IMG/VR virus record: IMGVR_UViG_3300025769_000478
Span: 1-32,392 of that record
Source of the DNA: a virus
Length of the DNA: 32,392 nucleotides
Direction: 5' to 3' (one strand)
Below, piece after piece: positions 1 to 8,660 of the stretch. The position numbers and the translations under genes were made by a program. Position 1 is the stretch's first letter. Each line of letters opens with the position of its first letter. The notes beneath the pieces were generated by a model. The model searched no databases. It saw only the letters and a program-made list of their open reading frames with translations, and was not told where the DNA came from.

Positions 1-288
1 TCTGTCGTATTTTTCATCAAAGCTAAACTTGTTACGAGTCTCTTCACTGTAACGAGCTTTCATAATATTTCTTATACCCTCAACTAAATTAGGGTTGTTT
101 AGTATTTCTGTTTCAGTGAGATCACCCTGTTCAATATTATTAAGCTCGTTAATAATACTGTAAGCTTCATAATTTTCTTGAGGATCTACGTTAGGTATTT
201 CAGAAACTAAATCGCCTTGAAAACCAAAACCTTCTTTATCTTTAGTTGATTTTACAACGTCCCCTAATAACCCTATACCTTCAACCAT
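1..288 (-). CDS. Virion-associated hypothetical protein, 3' end beyond window
   Basis: An open frame begins at an ATG at 288 and stays open for 96 codons to the window edge, so only the N-terminal part is seen. It starts two bases after the TAA of the upstream gene, whose last codons (GGGGG-rich) supply the ribosome-binding site. The visible part is acidic and hydrophilic (MVEGIGLLGDVVKST at the start), with no signal peptide, membrane helix or catalytic motif. It follows three probable internal-virion genes, so by context it may be another internal or ejected protein. I do not recognise the family. Confidence 0.75.
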   Translation of the reverse strand, partial: MVEGIGLLGDVVKSTKDKEGFGFQGDLVSEIPNVDPQENYEAYSIINELNNIEQGDLTETEILNNPNLVEGIRNIMKARYSEETRNKFSFDEKYDR

Positions 289-290
289 TA

Positions 291-1238
291 TTAACCCCCA
301 AATATTAAATCAATTTGATTCTGATTAACTCTTAGCATATCATTACCTATTCGATAAGTATCACCAAGTTGAAGTAGACCAGACCTTATTGCTCTTGCAA
401 CTAGCTCATCACCTTGATCAGTCCCAGGAAAAATTAACCCCCTATTTATCATAAAGTTTAAATTTTTGTACTGTGGAGACCTTTCCATGAGTTTAATAGC
501 AATCTCTGGTCCAGCTATTTGTATAGCTTTTGTGTAATCTTTATTTCCCAAAGCTTTCTCTGCTTGTTCTAATACATCAGCTCTATCCGACAAGTCAGGA
601 GAAACATTACCCTCTGCTGCAGCTATTTGTAAGTCCACTTGATTTTTTTCTGAAGATATTACAGGTGCTAATAAATCGGGAAGTAATTTGTTAAAAGATG
701 ATGCCTCTCCAGCATCTATAGGTTTAGGTGGCTTTTTAATACTGTAGGAAACACCTATATCAGATGTTTCAGGTGTATTAAGCATTTCTCTTAGAGTTAA
801 TCCACCTGTTGTATCGTCAAGATCTTCGTCAGTTAAACCAAACGCATCTTTATAAAAATCTGCTAAATCAAGATCGGGATTATTCTCAATCTCTACCCTA
901 CTTATTTCTAACTCATCTTCTGCCATCTCTGGTGTATAGGTCATATTTGAACTAGAGTATGCATCACGGTTAGCGTACACTGCATCTTTTACACCCTTTA
1001 TAGTTTTAGCAGATGCCCCACTTAGTTCACTAAGTATAGGACTATTTTCTGGTAAAATTTTTGATAGAGCTAAAAGATCAGCACTTTTTTGTGCTGCATT
1101 TCCACCCCTTGCACTTCTATTTTTTAAGTAAGACTCAAGAGCAGATGTCTTAAAAGAAATAAGCTTATCTTTTCTCTCTTGTTCTCTTGCTCTGTTTTCT
1201 TCCGCTAACTGCATAGCACCTTGAAACATAAACGCCAT
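291..1238 (-). CDS. Probable internal virion protein, function unknown
   Basis: A 315-residue protein with ATG at 1238 preceded by GAGGG at good spacing. The first 40 residues are alanine, glutamine and charged-residue rich (helical, coiled-coil-like), the middle is acidic with many Asp/Glu/Ser, and the C-terminal third is a mixed alpha/beta segment ending LIFGG. No signal peptide or membrane helix is visible. The gene lies in the last cluster of the morphogenesis operon, behind the 1094-residue Ala/Gln-rich protein. That is where short-tailed phages usually encode proteins carried inside the capsid and ejected with DNA. The role is inferred from position and composition only. Confidence 0.8.
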   Translation of the reverse strand: MAFMFQGAMQLAEENRAREQERKDKLISFKTSALESYLKNRSARGGNAAQKSADLLALSKILPENSPILSELSGASAKTIKGVKDAVYANRDAYSSSNMTYTPEMAEDELEISRVEIENNPDLDLADFYKDAFGLTDEDLDDTTGGLTLREMLNTPETSDIGVSYSIKKPPKPIDAGEASSFNKLLPDLLAPVISSEKNQVDLQIAAAEGNVSPDLSDRADVLEQAEKALGNKDYTKAIQIAGPEIAIKLMERSPQYKNLNFMINRGLIFPGTDQGDELVARAIRSGLLQLGDTYRIGNDMLRVNQNQIDLIFGG

Positions 1239-1240
1239 GA

Positions 1241-1744
1241 TTATACCCTCGCCATTAAGCCAGCCTTTTCAGGCTCTTCTGGAACCATAGTAGGTTCTTC
1301 TGGCTCTTTCCTAGCCATATCAACTGGCTCTTCCTTATCATCTAATTGACGCATCATTTCTAGAGCAGCATCTGCATCTCGTCTGTAAGATAATTCTTTT
1401 TTACCTTGTTTATCCTCAAAGCCTTCCTCATATTCTACACCTGCAGCATCAGCAAAACCTTTTATATGCTCATGTATTACAGGGGCAATAATAAGACTTA
1501 CATCAATACTATGACGACCTCCCATAACAGCACTGCGGAGTATGCCTTGTACTAAGGTTTGTAAGTCTACTCCTCCCTCTAAAAAATACATAGCATCTTC
1601 AAGAGCACCTTCTACAGAAAGGTTATCTAAATGAAAGTCTAATGCCTCTATAGGATCAACTATCTCAGGAGGTCTTTCATAAGCCTGACTTTTAGGTTCT
1701 ACCGTTAGAGACTGACCTGGTATTGGTCTATCAGTTATCTTCAT
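1241..1744 (-). CDS. Conserved marine-phage virion-associated protein
   Basis: A 167-residue acidic protein with ATG at 1744 and AAGGG upstream, overlapping the preceding gene by 14 bases. The central block (IVDPIEALDFHLDNL, then GGVDLQTLVQGILRSAVM and SLIIAPVIHEHI, about residues 28-95) is mainly helical. I recognise this pattern from proteins conserved in marine cyanophage and pelagiphage structural regions, but no function is established that I know of. The C-terminal 45 residues are Glu/Pro-rich and probably disordered, ending GLMARV. It sits among internal-protein genes, so a minor structural or assembly role is likely. Confidence 0.75.
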   Translation of the reverse strand: MKITDRPIPGQSLTVEPKSQAYERPPEIVDPIEALDFHLDNLSVEGALEDAMYFLEGGVDLQTLVQGILRSAVMGGRHSIDVSLIIAPVIHEHIKGFADAAGVEYEEGFEDKQGKKELSYRRDADAALEMMRQLDDKEEPVDMARKEPEEPTMVPEEPEKAGLMARV

Positions 1745-1991
1745 CTTTGTACCCTTTATTTTTCAAATTAATTAAAAACTCATTACTATCTCTAACCTCT
1801 TTAAACCTATTATACAACCTTGTTTCCAAAGACGTATCCGCATCTTCACTTTCGAGCATAGAAACATTTATAGGTGACATATACCCTTCTCTAGATTGAC
1901 TGGCTTGTTTTGCCGCCTTTGTAGCCGTTGGACCACCTTGTTGTATAAGCTCGACCAATCTTTTGTATGAAGGTCCGTAATTGTAACTCAT
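1731..1991 (-). CDS. Small hypothetical protein in the ejection-protein cluster
   Basis: An 86-residue protein if translation starts at the ATG at 1991 (MSYNYGPSYKRL), which has AGAGG about ten bases upstream. A longer frame opens with GTG at 2021 but lacks a good ribosome-binding site, so I prefer the shorter form. It is hydrophilic, with Tyr, Ser and Lys near the N-terminus and a Lys/Glu/Asp C-terminus (KNKGYKDEDN). No domain is recognised. The end overlaps the next gene by 14 bases, which suggests translational coupling. Confidence 0.65.
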   Translation of the reverse strand: MSYNYGPSYKRLVELIQQGGPTATKAAKQASQSREGYMSPINVSMLESEDADTSLETRLYNRFKEVRDSNEFLINLKNKGYKDEDN

Positions 1992-2038
1992 GTTAATATA
2001 TCCTCTAAAATTAAAAACCACCTACCAAAATTAATAGC

Positions 2039-5000
2039 TTATACTCCAAAAATATTAAAGTCTTTTGTTCCAAAATCTGGAAATAATAAACCAAGGCCAA
2101 ATTTTGTTTTAGCTATATCTTCTTTAGAATCTAATTGCAATCTAACAGACTCTAACTCTTTGTCACCAAGAATAATTTGTAATGCTCTATCTGCAGCAGA
2201 TTGACTAGATACAAATGCATTACTCATTATATCACGTTCTCTTTGCCATATCTCATCTAGATTCTTAGCCGACAAAGCATTTATAGTTTTAGCAAAATCC
2301 ATGTTACTTTCGTTTTGAGCACTGGTATTTAACGTTGCAATATTTTGTCTCCATTTAGCATTAGCTTGAGCTATAACTAAACCATTTTGAGCATTAAATA
2401 TATCTCTTGCATTTTGCATCTCAGAATTAAACTGCCTCATAGCATTAGTACTATTTAAGTTAAACTGATCCATAGTATTAATTTGAGAAGCATTAAATTG
2501 AGATACTCCAGCTGATAATCCAGCAAAAAATTGATTAGTTTGATTTTCACTTGTTGCATTAAATTGAGATGCAGCAAACTCTTGGGCTGAGTCATTAAGT
2601 ATAGCAGAAATATTCTGCTGAGTCTTAAATACTTCAGTCTGCTGCTTATTACTTAAATTAGCCATGTCCATCTGTAAAAAATTTCTGGCATTTTCAACTT
2701 GAGCTGATTGTAGATTATTTAAACTGCTTAATTCTAAATTACTTAACGCAGCTGCTTCAGACATAAGTAATGCTTGTTTATTACTTAAATTTGTAAGCTC
2801 CATAGTATTTGCAGCTCTAGAGTTTTCTAAGGCTATTTGTTGATCTGCTGTAAAATTCATATTAGCTATTTCAGATACTTTAGCTGCATTTATAACTTTA
2901 GCTTGAAATTTTTGATCAAACTCCATACCTAAAAATTTAGATCTCTGTTCTGCTTTAAACAAAGCTGTTTGTTGTTTATTACCTGCATCAATTTGGGCAA
3001 TAGGTAGTGCAGCTTCCATTGCTGCCTGTATAACAGCTTGACCTGCTAAAGATGAAGCACCAAGACCTCTAGCTGCAAGCATCTGTGTAGCTTTTCTCAT
3101 AGAACCTGCAGCCCAAGCAGGTGTATCACCACCCTCAAACTGCGACATAAGACCTGCTAATTCGTCTTGTACAGATGCGGCTTGTACTTCACCAGTGCCG
3201 AAAGCTTCTCCAACTTTTGCTTGATCTACAGTTGCCCCACTAACTAACTCTCCAGTTCCCCCCGTAGTTGTATCTAAAGCTCTTCTAGGAACACCAGCTT
3301 CTCCAGCAACTTCTTGTACAGTTTTAGCTGTGCCTGTTTGAGCAGTCAGATCTGCTAAGTTAGTTGTATAGTCTTCTTGACCTGTTACATCTTTTGTTAA
3401 ATCTTTTAAAGTTTGAGCTGTTAAAGCATCCGTTTCTTTTTTAACATCTGGTTTAGTAGGATCAGCTTGAGCTTGTATTACAGGAGCCATAATAGGTTGA
3501 CCTGCAGTTTCAGCTGCACCTGCGGTAGCAACTTCAGCAAAAGGAGCTTGAGGAACAGTCATTCCTGCATCTACTGGTATAAAGTCCCCTGAAGTTGGTA
3601 TAATACCAGCTACACCAGCTTGTATTGGTTGCATAGTTTGACCAACAAGACCTTGACTCATAGCTTTAAACTGTTGTTCATTTATACCTCCAGGTTGACC
3701 TGTTGAACCTTGATCTCCTGTGTTACCAAGTCCTCCAGTTGTTCCTGCAGAATTACCTTCTCTATCTGTAATATCATAAGAAGTTCCATTCCAAGTGTAC
3801 TTATACCCTGTACTTGGATCAGTTGTGACAGACCCTATTTCTGGTGGATTATTAGGGTCAGGTGACAGAGTAAAATAAGTTGGTATACCACCATAAGAAG
3901 GTACACCTGCACCTCCTGCAGCTTTCATCATACGTTCTTCTTGTGGATTTACGTAAGCAAGCCTATGAGGTTGTCCTGCTATATTAGCTTGATTAGGTAC
4001 TATTGTACCTTCTGCAGCACCCATACGCATCCCACCCATGGTTGTCATAGCCTGCCTATATTTACCCATACGTGCTGCTGAGGATGGATTGGCTTGTAGG
4101 AAATTATCAAGTTGTTGTGGAGGTCCGTCAAACCCTAAAAATTTTCTAGCTAATGTAACATCACCACCTTCTGCCATATTTACAGCTTGAGCAGTTGAAC
4201 TTTTAGCAAACTTTCTTGTAAAACCTGGGGGTACATTTGTAATTGGCCTACCATTAAATTCTGTTACCATTATTTCTTGAGTAGTTAGCCTATTTATATA
4301 AGGAACTTGTTGATAGCCTACAGAAATATATTCACCTGTGCCTGGGGCATTAGTTATTAAATTTTCTGGTACAGCACCTTGAGTTCCTGCATAATGTGTT
4401 TTATAACTTATTTGATCGGGAACTGCAGATAATCCTGCAGTTTGAAGTGGTTGGTTAAATGTACCAGTTACAGCAGCTTGAGGAGCTACATTACCTGCAA
4501 CATATCCTGTCGTAGGAGAAGTAATTGAAGTAGTCATATCTTTAACAGTTGGTTGAACATAAGTACTACCACTAGTTGTTGCTGTAGTATCTACTCCACC
4601 TCCAGTATATGTAACTGGTGCAACACCTTGAACTACTGTTTCAGGAGTATTAGGATCTATCGGGGCTACTTCACCTGGACCTATTTCTATTACTTCTGTA
4701 GAAGGTATTGTAGAAGTAAAATCTCCTCCAGATACTACAGGCTCTTCCGGTTCCTCAGGATCTTTTGGCTCAACAGGATCTACTGGCTCAACAGGATCTA
4801 CTGGCTCAACAGGATCAACTAGATCTACTAAAGGATCTACTAAAGGATCTACTACAGGATCTACTACAGGATCTACTACATCATCATCTATAACAGGTGC
4901 GGTTAAATCTAGTGTTGCTTTTAAATCCTCAAAAGCTCCAAGAACTCTGTTTACATTAGTGTTTTTATTACCCTTTTTCTTAGGAGGAGTTGTTACTCTT

Positions 5001-5323
5001 TCGATAGTTCCATCAGCACCTATTTTATTAATAAAGCTAGAGTTTTTACCAGATACAGCTACGTATTGATCACCATTTGCATCTGTAACACTGTTATAAA
5101 CAGCATAACCTTTTCCCTCGTTAAATCTTTGAAGGTCTGTTGATGTTCCTGCTTGTCCATTTTTATAAAGAATAGGAGTTCCTGTAGTAGCTTTATCAAA
5201 GTCACCAGACTTTTGAAGCTCTGCTTTAGCGGCTGCAGCTTCTGCTGCTATTCTTTCTTGTTCTAACGCCCTATCACTTTGCTGTTGAGCTTGATAATTT
5301 TTTTCATATTCTGTAAGCGCCAT
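2039..5323 (-). CDS. Large Ala/Gln/Asn-rich internal virion or ejection-type protein
   Basis: A 1094-residue protein with ATG at 5323 and AAGGA upstream. In order: a charged helical N-terminus (residues 1-40); a small folded segment (about 45-130); a Pro/Asp/Val/Glu linker (about 148-186) built from tandem repeats; a long Gly/Thr/Pro/Val low-complexity region; a short MAEGGDVTLARKF segment near 381; and a C-terminal 360 residues that look like one long alpha-helix rich in Ala, Gln, Asn and Met, with recurring QFN and LSNKQ motifs. Long helical, non-enzymatic proteins after the tail genes fit an ejected or tail-internal protein. I see no lytic or peptidase motif, so the role is inferred. Confidence 0.8.
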   Translation of the reverse strand: MALTEYEKNYQAQQQSDRALEQERIAAEAAAAKAELQKSGDFDKATTGTPILYKNGQAGTSTDLQRFNEGKGYAVYNSVTDANGDQYVAVSGKNSSFINKIGADGTIERVTTPPKKKGNKNTNVNRVLGAFEDLKATLDLTAPVIDDDVVDPVVDPVVDPLVDPLVDLVDPVEPVDPVEPVDPVEPKDPEEPEEPVVSGGDFTSTIPSTEVIEIGPGEVAPIDPNTPETVVQGVAPVTYTGGGVDTTATTSGSTYVQPTVKDMTTSITSPTTGYVAGNVAPQAAVTGTFNQPLQTAGLSAVPDQISYKTHYAGTQGAVPENLITNAPGTGEYISVGYQQVPYINRLTTQEIMVTEFNGRPITNVPPGFTRKFAKSSTAQAVNMAEGGDVTLARKFLGFDGPPQQLDNFLQANPSSAARMGKYRQAMTTMGGMRMGAAEGTIVPNQANIAGQPHRLAYVNPQEERMMKAAGGAGVPSYGGIPTYFTLSPDPNNPPEIGSVTTDPSTGYKYTWNGTSYDITDREGNSAGTTGGLGNTGDQGSTGQPGGINEQQFKAMSQGLVGQTMQPIQAGVAGIIPTSGDFIPVDAGMTVPQAPFAEVATAGAAETAGQPIMAPVIQAQADPTKPDVKKETDALTAQTLKDLTKDVTGQEDYTTNLADLTAQTGTAKTVQEVAGEAGVPRRALDTTTGGTGELVSGATVDQAKVGEAFGTGEVQAASVQDELAGLMSQFEGGDTPAWAAGSMRKATQMLAARGLGASSLAGQAVIQAAMEAALPIAQIDAGNKQQTALFKAEQRSKFLGMEFDQKFQAKVINAAKVSEIANMNFTADQQIALENSRAANTMELTNLSNKQALLMSEAAALSNLELSSLNNLQSAQVENARNFLQMDMANLSNKQQTEVFKTQQNISAILNDSAQEFAASQFNATSENQTNQFFAGLSAGVSQFNASQINTMDQFNLNSTNAMRQFNSEMQNARDIFNAQNGLVIAQANAKWRQNIATLNTSAQNESNMDFAKTINALSAKNLDEIWQRERDIMSNAFVSSQSAADRALQIILGDKELESVRLQLDSKEDIAKTKFGLGLLFPDFGTKDFNIFGV
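4767..4877. repeat. In-frame tandem repeats (18-bp then 12-bp units)
   Basis: Three 18-base units (plus strand GGCTCAACAGGATCTACT, the third with one change) run from 4767 to 4820. A 9-base partial unit follows, then two copies of AAAGGATCTACT and two of ACAGGATCTACT up to 4877. All unit lengths are multiples of three, so copy-number change keeps the host gene in frame. On the minus strand they encode a DPVEPV and DPLV/DPVV linker in the 1094-residue virion protein. Confidence 0.9.
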
Positions 5324-5333
5324 ATCTTTTTCC

Positions 5334-5588
5334 TTATTTACCCATTGTCATCCACACTGCACCTGCAATAAACGTCAGCAGTGCGACAGTGGTTAATTTA
5401 ACTACAGTTGACCAAACAGACTTACGTGTGTCACGCCATGCCTCTAGTAAACTTCTCATCTCTATAATATCTCTGGCTGCGTCATCGTCAAGTAACCCAA
5501 TAGAACGTAGTGCCTCTTTAGCACCACGCCTAGCTGCGTTGTCTAGCATTGTCTCTATCTCTTCTGGGGTTAGCTTGATGTCACTCAT
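5334..5588 (-). CDS. Small membrane protein, possible holin (DUF6127-like)
   Basis: An 84-residue protein with ATG at 5588 and AAGG ten bases upstream. Residues 1-58 are soluble and helical, with the pattern LDNAARRGAKEALRSIGL followed by DDAARDIIEMRSLLEAWRD. Residues 61-80 form one hydrophobic helix near the C-terminus (LTTVALLTFIAGAVWM). This arrangement resembles a small alphaproteobacterial phage family that I recall as DUF6127. A single C-terminal helix is compatible with a holin or another membrane-anchored accessory protein. It lies away from the endolysin gene, so the holin reading is only a possibility. Confidence 0.75.
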   Translation of the reverse strand: MSDIKLTPEEIETMLDNAARRGAKEALRSIGLLDDDAARDIIEMRSLLEAWRDTRKSVWSTVVKLTTVALLTFIAGAVWMTMGK

Positions 5589-5596
5589 AGTTTACC

Positions 5597-6091
5597 TTAA
5601 GGTTTAGTAGGCCAGTCATCATCTTCCAGATGAGGCCAGTCAGAATGTGTTGTTATATCACGTAATGCCTGACGATAAGTTGTTTGATCAGAGGTCATTG
5701 TACGATCCGATACAGCCCACCAATCTGTTTCAGCTAAAAGTCTATCACGTTGAATACGATTACGACTTGCTGCATTAGTATCTAAAGATGTTTGATATGC
5801 AGTTTCTTGTTGTGATTTAGTTTGACCACCTTCAATGTCAGCAAACATATCTACAATTTTCCAAGCTTGAACCCAGTTATCCTTGGCATCTTGTACTACA
5901 CCATTACGTACAACCTGTTGATATTGTCCAATACCAGATGTAGGTTTAGGTGCTTCAAGCACAGGGTCTACATTTAATGCGTCATGTGTATTACTATTCC
6001 ATGTTCTAGGCATAGACATATTAGGATTGTCACGCCTAAGTTCACCTTGTGTTTTAACTTCACCTGTTGTTCTATTTCTATATTCACCCAT
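5597..6091 (-). CDS. Tail fibre assembly chaperone-like protein
   Basis: A 164-residue protein with ATG at 6091 and AAGGA upstream. The C-terminal third carries the signature of phage tail assembly chaperones: RDRLLAETDWWAVSD (116-129), then TTYRQALRDI (137-146) and a DWP-rich tail. The N-terminal half is Asn/Thr/Pro rich and probably binds the fibre. Such proteins help fold or trimerise tail fibres and sit just downstream of the fibre gene. Here it directly follows the 654-residue fibre-like protein, as expected. Confidence 0.8.
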   Translation of the reverse strand: MGEYRNRTTGEVKTQGELRRDNPNMSMPRTWNSNTHDALNVDPVLEAPKPTSGIGQYQQVVRNGVVQDAKDNWVQAWKIVDMFADIEGGQTKSQQETAYQTSLDTNAASRNRIQRDRLLAETDWWAVSDRTMTSDQTTYRQALRDITTHSDWPHLEDDDWPTKP

Positions 6092-6118
6092 TAGATTGAT
6101 CCTTTCATATGAGCTTGA

Positions 6119-8083
6119 TTATGCTGCGACTGCATAGAAAATGTATTTAGCGTTATTTATATTCATATAACGTGCAGAATCGTAATTTATTATAATGCCA
6201 GAGTTTGTAGGGTCTACTATATCAGCAGTAACGTATTGGCTTGTATCATTTAAAAACCAAAATGTATCGTTTCCTGATACAATCCCATGATGGCTAGTAA
6301 ACATAAGCCAAGGGCTAGTTCCATCTAATCTTTTCACAATAAACAGTTTGCATCCTGAGCCAAACCCACAGTCTATTGTCTGACTAGTGCCATTACCAGT
6401 AAACATTCCAACTTTACTAATGCCACTTAAAGAAGAAAATAAATGACAAATAAATTGGCTACCACTTTGATTTACTTGCGACCAAGTGCCGAGGTTTATA
6501 TTTGTTGCAGTTGGCTCCGAACCATTCCATGCGGTTGAAAGGGGCTGCTCATCAAAGTCTTGGTCTAAAAGAATATAGTTGTTTGTTGTTGATGTTAAAT
6601 CTTTATGCCAAACTACCCAGTTACTTGTGCTATTTAACTTCTTGAACCACATCATATCCGGTTTTATGCCTAAGTTGTGCGGTTCAGTTTTTGCAGACCC
6701 TGTTCCGTTGTAGACAGTTGTATCGTAGTAATTTGGCGCTCTAGCCCACATAACGCCATCGTAGTTATCGCTAGTAACACCTGCAAAACCATCCATAAAA
6801 TCCCATTTACGATCTGAATCATCTTGAGCAGCACTAGTTGCTTCTGTAAAAAGTTTTTTATCGCCAGTAAGTCTACTGTAAATTCTTCTATTCGCAGTAC
6901 CTGTAGAAGTATATAGATTTATAACTGTGTCTGTAACAAAGCCACTTTTATATTGTGGAGTTGTACTTGAGTTTCTGTCCACCACATTAAATACATTGCT
7001 TGCGCTTGTAGGTATACCCATTGGGCCTCTACGTATAGCTATGTAGATATAGTCTCTATTATTTACATTAACATTACTATAAAGTGTTGTCTTAAATCCT
7101 GTACTAGTTATGTCTAAAAAACCACCTGTGCTTTCTGCACTATTAGTATTTGGCAATATATAAGCATCATTTGATTGGTTATTGTGAGTAACCCAGCCTC
7201 GCATATTATCTATCAAAAACCAATTATCGGCTGCACTAGAAGCCTTAACTAATATCCACTGTGGTTCAAACCCTAAGTTTACTTCTGTTGTTCCTGCACC
7301 CCCATCACCAGTATAAGTTCCACATTTTATAACATCTTTATCTCCATCAGGACCAAAGCCACCGTCATTATTGTTGTGTGCAAAAACGTATGCTACGAAG
7401 GTTGCATTAGGTTCATTTACATTTGTATCTGAACCTAACGTAATTTGTGTAGATGTTGGGGCAGTTTGATTCCACATATTACTTGGATTTGATTGACTTT
7501 GACCAAGGTCATTAAAACTAAAAGTTTCATTTAAAGCTAAATGATAATACTCAGGATTACTTGAGTGTATACCCTTATGATAAATCATCCAATAAGCAGA
7601 ACTGTCCCTTCTTTTTACCCACACTGATCCAACAGTAGTACCAAGATTATGACTTATAGTACGACCTGCCGTACCATTTCCAGTATAGGTAACAATGTCA
7701 AAGAACTTAGGGGCTTTGCGGAATGTCCAAGCAACGTAGTCTGTTCCACTTACATTATTATATGATGCTCCACTACTTACAGTAGTAAATCCATTATTAT
7801 TATAAGATGCAATTTCTGAAGCATAATCACTTGCAGCATTTGCTGTATCAGAAAATAAAGTTCCTGATCTTGCGGTATCATATAAAGTGTGATTGTACCC
7901 TGAATTATTCCTACCTTTTATCCAAACCAACCCACCTTCGCCAGAAAGATCAATACCATTATTAACAGTGTAAGCAGAGCCTGTACCTGTTTCTAAATGG
8001 GTGTGAAAAACATCCTCTATATTAACAGGATCACCCCCTGCTGCACCTGCTGCAGCCGCTAACATATTTTTTACACTAGGCAT
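6119..8083 (-). CDS. Repeat-built tail fibre or receptor-binding protein
   Basis: A 654-residue protein with ATG at 8083 and GAGG upstream. It is rich in Asn, Ser, Thr, Gly and aromatics, with almost no long helices. A degenerate module recurs about five times, each with a hydrophobic strand ending in a basic residue followed by an aromatic strand: GLVWIKGRN (51-59), GSVWVKRRD (152-160), QWILVKASS (275-283), MMWFKKLNS (477-485) and KLFIVKRLD (579-587). Each is followed by a Trp/Tyr-rich strand and often an ISHNLG- or PHNLG-like turn. This resembles a marine-phage tail protein family with concanavalin-like repeats (I recall DUF7483, unverified). With the chaperone next door, a host-contact fibre or spike is the best reading. 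Confidence 0.8.
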   Translation of the reverse strand: MPSVKNMLAAAAGAAGGDPVNIEDVFHTHLETGTGSAYTVNNGIDLSGEGGLVWIKGRNNSGYNHTLYDTARSGTLFSDTANAASDYASEIASYNNNGFTTVSSGASYNNVSGTDYVAWTFRKAPKFFDIVTYTGNGTAGRTISHNLGTTVGSVWVKRRDSSAYWMIYHKGIHSSNPEYYHLALNETFSFNDLGQSQSNPSNMWNQTAPTSTQITLGSDTNVNEPNATFVAYVFAHNNNDGGFGPDGDKDVIKCGTYTGDGGAGTTEVNLGFEPQWILVKASSAADNWFLIDNMRGWVTHNNQSNDAYILPNTNSAESTGGFLDITSTGFKTTLYSNVNVNNRDYIYIAIRRGPMGIPTSASNVFNVVDRNSSTTPQYKSGFVTDTVINLYTSTGTANRRIYSRLTGDKKLFTEATSAAQDDSDRKWDFMDGFAGVTSDNYDGVMWARAPNYYDTTVYNGTGSAKTEPHNLGIKPDMMWFKKLNSTSNWVVWHKDLTSTTNNYILLDQDFDEQPLSTAWNGSEPTATNINLGTWSQVNQSGSQFICHLFSSLSGISKVGMFTGNGTSQTIDCGFGSGCKLFIVKRLDGTSPWLMFTSHHGIVSGNDTFWFLNDTSQYVTADIVDPTNSGIIINYDSARYMNINNAKYIFYAVAA

Positions 8084-8086
8084 TAA

Positions 8087-8308
8087 TTATTCCTCAGTAG
8101 AATCTGACTCTTCTTCAAGTGACTCATTTAGCATACTCATAAATGCATTTTTACCTACAGTAAGTTGATCAAGGTTAAACTGTGTTGATCCTATCTTTCT
8201 GTCTAGGTCAGTAAGGTGGTTGATGATTACCTTTTGTTGATCTGTTAGTTGATCTTCAGTATATTCTTTATCGTTGATCGTAATGGTTTTTGTTTGTTTC
8301 TCTACCAT
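8087..8308 (-). CDS. Small conserved phage protein (helical)
   Basis: A 73-residue protein with ATG at 8308 and a strong GGAG seven bases upstream. It opens with a beta-like segment (KTITINDKEY) and continues as a helix with KVIINHLTDLDRKI and TQFNLDQLTVGKNAF, ending in an acidic tail. The pattern is shared by small proteins in cyanophage and pelagiphage fibre regions (I recall DUF6447, unverified). Its place between two fibre genes suggests a small virion or fibre-associated protein. No catalytic residues are evident. Confidence 0.75.
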   Translation of the reverse strand: MVEKQTKTITINDKEYTEDQLTDQQKVIINHLTDLDRKIGSTQFNLDQLTVGKNAFMSMLNESLEEESDSTEE

Positions 8309-8331
8309 TTGATTTCTCCTTTGTTAAGATA

Positions 8332-8637
8332 TTATGCCCAAGGTTGTCCTGTGGCTGTTGTTGGTGTTACCATCTTTGCAACTCCTGCAGTAACACCTGC
8401 TTCTATCGCATCTACATCAAGCTGTGCTTTAGCCCATGTAATGCAATTCGCTTCTGTCACACTATCGTAAGCAATAAAACCATCTGCATCTGCATCTGGT
8501 GTGTGACTAGTTGATCCTACAGCATCCCAACTGTGATCTCCGTCTACTCCTTGGCAAAGCCAATGAATAACAGTAATACCACCGTTACTAAGATTTCTTT
8601 CTACTGTTGGAATATTCCATGTAATTTCAGCTGCCAT
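8332..8637 (-). CDS. Small conserved phage structural-region protein
   Basis: A 101-residue protein with ATG at 8637 and GGAG upstream. The N-terminus (MAAEITWNIPTVERNL) and the strand ITVIHWLCQGVDG, followed by ANCITWAKAQL, match a small family common downstream of fibre genes in marine phages (I recall DUF7936, unverified). It is probably a small beta-sandwich with one helix. Context suggests a virion or fibre-linked part. Function is not known to me. Confidence 0.75.
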   Translation of the reverse strand: MAAEITWNIPTVERNLSNGGITVIHWLCQGVDGDHSWDAVGSTSHTPDADADGFIAYDSVTEANCITWAKAQLDVDAIEAGVTAGVAKMVTPTTATGQPWA

Positions 8638-8660
8638 AATTTTCTCCTATTATATTATAT

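Noticed and set aside
4553-4822. An 89-codon plus-strand frame rich in Tyr/Cys/Arg/Ile
   Set aside because: It is the antisense of the tandem repeats in the 1094-residue gene, has no ribosome-binding site and contains skewed composition typical of a reverse reading.
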